A stretch of 49,027 bases of DNA, from contig NZ_CAJXWY010000029.1 in the NCBI RefSeq assembly GCF_913062725.1, forward strand, positions 1 to 49,027, read 5' to 3'. A program made the translations under genes and the position numbers. This DNA is from an uncultured Thiohalocapsa sp. GTDB lineage: Bacteria; Pseudomonadota; Gammaproteobacteria; Chromatiales; Chromatiaceae. The first letter of the stretch is position 1; each line of letters opens with the position of its first letter. A model generated the notes under the pieces. The model was not told the origin of the DNA. It made no database searches and worked only from the letters and a program-made list of their open reading frames with translations. This document shows positions 45,673-49,027 of the stretch, one piece after another.

Positions 45673-45700
45673 TTGCAACGAGCCACCGGGCCTGTATTAT
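45673..45700 (+). promoter_or_regulatory. Sigma70-type promoter for the HNH endonuclease gene
   Basis: TTGCAA (45673-45678) and TATTAT (45695-45700) are separated by 16 nt and lie 30 nt upstream of the HNH start codon, one of the best promoter matches in the window. Confidence 0.55.
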
Positions 45701-45729
45701 GCTCGCCAACTCCTGACCGGTGTCGAGTC

Positions 45730-46362
45730 ATGGTGTCTCTCAGCCAACAGGTCCTGCACACCCAGATCCTGCGCACCGACTTGGCGGGCATGCCGCTGGA
45801 GTGGGTGGACTACAAGGCGGCGGCGCGCCTGTATTTTTTGGGACAGGTAGCCTACGCCTGTGGTAACCCGCTGCTGTTGCTGCGTGGCGGCATCAACGCC
45901 CAGACGCGCCGCCGCAGCAGCCTGCAAATCCACAGCATCATCGCCACCCATGGCGCCAATCACGCACTGAGCAAGCTGCGTGAGGATTACGCACCGCCGC
46001 TGTCCAATCGCACGCTCTTCCAGCGCGACGACCACCTGTGCATGTACTGCGGCGGGCGGTTCTCGGCGCGCCATCTCTCCCGGGATCACGTGCGGCCCAT
46101 CAGTCGCGGCGGCGAAGATGTGTGGACCAACGTCGTCACCGCATGCGTGCGCTGCAACAACTATAAGGCTGGACGCACCCCGGAGGCGGCTGGCATGGAA
46201 CTGCTCGCGGTGCCCTTCACCCCCACCCATGCCGAGTACATCTTCCTCATGGGTCGGCATGTGCTGGCCGACCAGATGGCGTTCCTGCGCGCGCACTTTC
46301 CGCGCACTTCGCCGCTGCTGCGCCGGCTGACGGCGGCCCGGCCCGGTGGACCGGTGGCCTGA
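45730..46362 (+). CDS. HNH endonuclease-like protein
   Basis: The 210-residue protein has a helical N-terminal half and a zinc-ribbon HNH module: C104-x2-C107 (CMYCGG), the catalytic RDH with His120, Asn134 and C139-x2-C142 followed by NNYKAGR. The architecture matches the common chromosomal HNH family found as a lone gene in proteobacteria, whose role is unknown. No restriction or methylase partner is adjacent, so a classical restriction role is unlikely. Confidence 0.88.
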   Translation: MVSLSQQVLHTQILRTDLAGMPLEWVDYKAAARLYFLGQVAYACGNPLLLLRGGINAQTRRRSSLQIHSIIATHGANHALSKLREDYAPPLSNRTLFQRDDHLCMYCGGRFSARHLSRDHVRPISRGGEDVWTNVVTACVRCNNYKAGRTPEAAGMELLAVPFTPTHAEYIFLMGRHVLADQMAFLRAHFPRTSPLLRRLTAARPGGPVA

Positions 46363-46469
46363 GGGCGCCCGCTGCCCGGCGTCATGCCCGTGAGTCCGCG
46401 GCTCTGCAACCCAGCCGTCACCCAGCCGCCAAACGACCGAACATCCACCTGTGACGGGCGTGCTCATCC

Positions 46470-47351
46470 ATGACGGACTGGTCCGAGATCGCAACCCAGA
46501 TCGCCGCGGCCAGCGGCGAGCCATTCCAGCCGACGTCACCGCGGCAGGTGGGCGGCGGCTGCATCAATGCCGCCGCCGTGCTCGCCGACGGTGGCCGGCG
46601 TTGGTTCGTCAAGCTGAACGACGCTTCGCGGCTCGACATGTTCGAGGCCGAGCACGACGGGCTCGCCGCCATGGCGGCGACCAACAGTATCCGCGTGCCC
46701 CAGCCCTTGTGCTGCGGCACCAGCGGCCGGCACGCCTTCATCGCCATGGAATACATCGCATTGGGTGGTAGTGGCGGGGCGACCGCGGAGCGCGCCGGTG
46801 AAGCGCTCGCGGCCATGCACCACAGCAGCGCCGATGCGCACGGCTGGCACCGGGACAACACCATCGGATCGACCCCACAACCGAACCACCGCGACCGGGA
46901 CTGGGCGCAATTTTGGTGCCAGCGACGCCTCGGTTTTCAACTGGCACTCGCCGCGCAAAACGGTTACGGCGGGCGGCTCCAGGACCGCGACGCGCGCCTG
47001 CTCGAGCACGTCGATGCGCTGCTGGACCATACGCCGGCCCCCTCTCTGTTACACGGCGACCTCTGGGGCGGCAACTTCGGCGGCGATGACCAGGGCAACC
47101 CGGTGATCTTCGATCCGGCCTGCTACTACGGCGACCGCGAGACTGACATCGCCATGACCGAGCTGTTCGGCGGCTTCGGCAGCCGGTTCTACGCTGCCTA
47201 CAACGCCGCTTGGCCGCTGCCGCCGGGATACGCGACGCGCAGGATGCTCTACAACCTCTACCACATCCTCAATCATCTCAATCTCTTTGGCGGTGGCTAC
47301 GGGAGCCAGGCCGAGCGCATGATGGATCGGCTGTTGGCGACGGTGGGCTGA
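46470..47351 (+). CDS. Fructosamine-3-kinase family protein
   Basis: This is a small-molecule kinase of 293 residues that likely phosphorylates fructosamines or ribulosamines on glycated proteins, allowing deglycation. It has VGGGCINAA (glycine-rich loop), FVKLNDAS (ATP-binding Lys), HGDLWGGNFGG (catalytic loop with Asp) and DPACYYGDRETDIAMTELFG (metal-binding Asp). Length and motifs are full. The preceding HNH gene ends 107 nt upstream on the same strand. Confidence 0.92.
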   Translation: MTDWSEIATQIAAASGEPFQPTSPRQVGGGCINAAAVLADGGRRWFVKLNDASRLDMFEAEHDGLAAMAATNSIRVPQPLCCGTSGRHAFIAMEYIALGGSGGATAERAGEALAAMHHSSADAHGWHRDNTIGSTPQPNHRDRDWAQFWCQRRLGFQLALAAQNGYGGRLQDRDARLLEHVDALLDHTPAPSLLHGDLWGGNFGGDDQGNPVIFDPACYYGDRETDIAMTELFGGFGSRFYAAYNAAWPLPPGYATRRMLYNLYHILNHLNLFGGGYGSQAERMMDRLLATVG

Positions 47352-47465
47352 TCACACCCGACGCGCCGCTCGCCATATTCCTTGCAAGTGAGGGTTGTGT
47401 TAAGGTTCCTAAGGCGTGTCGCCTGAGCACAGCCGCTCCCGCATATCCCGGATGATTTCCCCCGC

Positions 47466-47978
47466 ATGCCACGCGAGTTGCTGATCCTGCGCCACGCCAA
47501 GTCGGACTGGGACGGCGGTGCCACCTCGGATTTCGAGCGACCCCTCGCAAAGCGGGGCCGCAAAGACGCGCCGCGGGTTGGTGAGTGGCTCTACCGTGAG
47601 GGCATGATCCCCACGCTCATCATCAGCTCGCCTGCGCAGCGGGCGCGGGAGACGGCACTCAAGGTCTGCAAATGCCTCGACCTGGCGAAGAGAGACATCG
47701 TTTGGGACGCAGACATCTACGAGGCGGACCTGCCAGCGCTGTTGGGGGTGTTGAGTCGGGTGCCGGCGTCGGCGCGCCTGGTCTTGCTGGTGGGCCACAA
47801 CCCGGGGCTGGAAGACCTGCTGAGATATTTGGCGGGGGCCGACGTCGACGAGCCGGATGACGGCAAGCTACTGCCCACGGCCGCCGTGGCCCGCCTCGAG
47901 ATGCCCGATGACTGGTCACACCTCGAGCTCGGCTGCGCCGGGTTGGTGGGCATCGTTCGCCCCAGGCAGCTGAAATAG
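47466..47978 (+). CDS. sixA: Phosphohistidine phosphatase SixA
   Basis: This histidine-phosphatase-superfamily enzyme is known to dephosphorylate phosphohistidine on proteins such as ArcB and the nitrogen PTS. The 170-residue protein has the catalytic LRHAKSDW (Arg9, His10), SSPAQRARETA and the second histidine in VGHNPGLEDL. The length is typical. It is the last intact gene before the right-hand IS region. Confidence 0.93.
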   Translation: MPRELLILRHAKSDWDGGATSDFERPLAKRGRKDAPRVGEWLYREGMIPTLIISSPAQRARETALKVCKCLDLAKRDIVWDADIYEADLPALLGVLSRVPASARLVLLVGHNPGLEDLLRYLAGADVDEPDDGKLLPTAAVARLEMPDDWSHLELGCAGLVGIVRPRQLK

Positions 47979-48122
47979 CCGCTGCGGGCCAATTTGGCTT
48001 ACCCCAATTAGTGCCTGAAAGAAAACCCGGTGGTAACCGTTCACGGACTCAAACTTAGCGGACCCCATCGGTGCTGGACTCAGACGCAGGATCGGAGTAC
48101 CGTCGTGGCCATGCATTAGATC

Positions 48123-48543
48123 ATGGTCACGATCCAAGGCGAGCGCCGTGCGCCCGATGTCGGTCTCATCCGACGGCTGCTGTCGAAGCATCCCGACTGG
48201 GGGCGCAGCCGACTGTCGATTGCGCTGTGCGAGTTGTGGGATTGGCACGCCGACAACGGTCGGCTCAAGGATATGGCGTGCCGCAGCCTGTTGTTGCGCT
48301 TGGAGCAGGCAGGGGCGATCAGGCTGCCGCCGCGCCAGCGCCCAATGGGTTGCGCAACCGCTCTGCGCTTTAGGTCCCCCATGGCCGCGAACCGATCGCC
48401 TGTTCGCTGACGGAGCTGACGCCGCTTGAGCTCACCTGTGTAGAGCACGCCGGCGAGGGGGACCGGCTGTTCCGCTGCCTGCTCAACACCCATCACTACC
48501 TGGGGTTGCGCAACACGGTGGGCGAGAACATGAAGTGCCTGGG
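48123..48543 (+). pseudogene. DUF4338 (DruA-family) gene, frameshifted and truncated
   Basis: The first frame, from ATG 48123, encodes a DUF4338 N-terminus (LIRRLLSKHPDWGRSRLS, then LCELWDW and LKDMACRSLLLRLEQAGAIR). Near 48335 the family-like sequence moves to another frame (PAPNGLRNRSAL), meets an in-frame TAG at 48371-48373 and resumes as REPIACSLTELTPLEL and LLNTHHYLGLRNTVGENMK. It ends at about 48540, where an IS91-type fragment on the other strand begins shortly after. DUF4338 proteins occur in Druantia defence systems and in transposon-associated genes; no other Druantia gene is present. It is clearly non-functional as it stands. Confidence 0.75.
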
Positions 48544-48568
48544 CGGCGGCCAATCTGTAAACAAGCTG

Positions 48569-49027
48569 CGCCGCGAGATGGTCGATCAGCGCCAGTGGGG
48601 TGAGCGACAGCGCCGTGGTGCCGTCACGTTGTGGTTTGGGCAACCGATAGACGACACGTTCGGCGTCGAGCAGTTCCAGACGCTCGAGCGCGAACGGCGG
48701 GCGGGCACAGTAACGCAGCAGGCGCTCCGGGCCGGCGCGCTCGTGAGCGCCCACGCGCACCGCGGCATCCAGCGAGAATCCGCTGTTCTCCCAGGCCAGC
48801 ATGTCGCGGACATCGTCCGCCTCGATCAGCCCGCTGCGGGCGAACCACCGCAGCACCCGCACGCGCACCTGCTCGGCGATGGCGGCGACGGCCTCCGGCG
48901 TCAGCTCAGCGGCGGGGCGAAAACGCACGGATTGCGGAATATCACCAGCCTCCTCGGCCGGCTCGAAGACCCCGTCGATGACGCAGCAATGGTAATGGAC
49001 ATGGCGGTTGAGGGAGGCGCCGAAGCG
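48569..49027 (-). pseudogene. IS91-type (Y2) transposase fragment, cut by the window edge
   Basis: On the minus strand an open frame enters from the window edge with HVHYHCCVIDGVFEP, matching the histidine-rich core of IS91/IS801 HUH-Y2 transposases. It continues through VRVLRWFARSGLI, RVGAHERAGPERLLRYCARP and LTPLALIDHLAA, where similarity stops near 48569. The expected continuation (proline-rich, then HRHRYHG) is missing, so the 3' part is lost at the junction with the DUF4338 remnant. Whether the N-terminus is intact lies outside the window. Confidence 0.8.

Larger units (their letters stand above)
45286..45729. other. Divergent region between priA and the HNH gene
   Basis: This 444-nt region is lower in GC than its neighbours. 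It holds two DnaA-box-like sequences (45375-45395), a possible tiny minus-strand ORF (45423-45551) and a good sigma70-type promoter (45673-45700) for the HNH gene. Confidence 0.5.

Noticed and set aside
45286..45729. Chromosomal origin (oriC) at the DnaA boxes
   Set aside because: Only two boxes, no AT-rich unwinding element with clustered boxes, and no dnaA, dnaN or gidA nearby.

Overview
The window looks like a chromosomal segment of a high-GC gammaproteobacterium. The evidence is a complete System I cytochrome c maturation operon in ccmABCDEFGHI order, a homodimeric AceE-type pyruvate dehydrogenase with a two-lipoyl E2, the priA / argS / SPOR-protein neighbourhood, sanA, sixA and birA. A halophilic or sulfur-metabolising Chromatiales / Ectothiorhodospiraceae-like lineage would fit the GC level and gene set, but no 16S rRNA gene is present and this placement is inference.

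Region by region. 1-4740 is an accessory island: fragments of two unrelated transposases, an AT-rich lipoprotein gene and small ORF, then a two-gene unit of a small SH3-like protein and a tandem-AAA+ ATPase. 5144-7482 carries an APS kinase (cysC) and an orphan family 5 solute-binding lipoprotein. 7505-16505 (minus strand) is the ccm operon plus an unrecognised multi-pass membrane protein at its 3' end. 16715-17329 is a membrane-anchored DUF2726 protein divergent from ccmA. 17353-25909 (minus) is the pyruvate dehydrogenase cluster: aceE, aceF, an AhpD-like protein, lpd, then a diverged TrpD-fold protein and a Rieske ferredoxin. 26449-28364 (minus) is a putative lipid module (CarS-like, endonuclease/exonuclease/phosphatase fold, CDP-alcohol phosphatidyltransferase). 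28424-30558 holds crcB, DUF190 and serS. 30642-39463 is mixed housekeeping: DUF4399, argE, an RNA cytosine methyltransferase, a small hypothetical, xthA, sanA, M61 peptidase and birA. 39488-45285 (minus) contains a lipoprotein, a SPOR protein, argS and priA. 45730-47978 contains an HNH endonuclease, a fructosamine-kinase-like protein and sixA. 47979-49027 is a second mobile-element graveyard, with a broken DUF4338 (DruA-family) gene abutting an IS91-type transposase fragment.

How the genes work together. The ccm genes export heme and attach it to apocytochromes c, implying cytochrome-rich respiration. The PDH genes convert pyruvate to acetyl-CoA. An AhpD-like protein with all five AhpD catalytic residues sits between E2 and E3, which suggests a lipoyl-powered peroxide defence fed by the same dehydrogenase. 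The TrpD-fold / Rieske pair downstream of lpd has no assigned function. A 20-bp palindrome overlaps the best aceE promoter candidate and is a probable regulator site.

The best candidates for undescribed biology are the tandem-AAA+ / SH3-like pair in the left island, the TrpD-like / Rieske pair, the AhpD-like gene within the PDH cluster, and the CarS-like lipid module. No rRNA or tRNA genes and no CRISPR arrays were seen.
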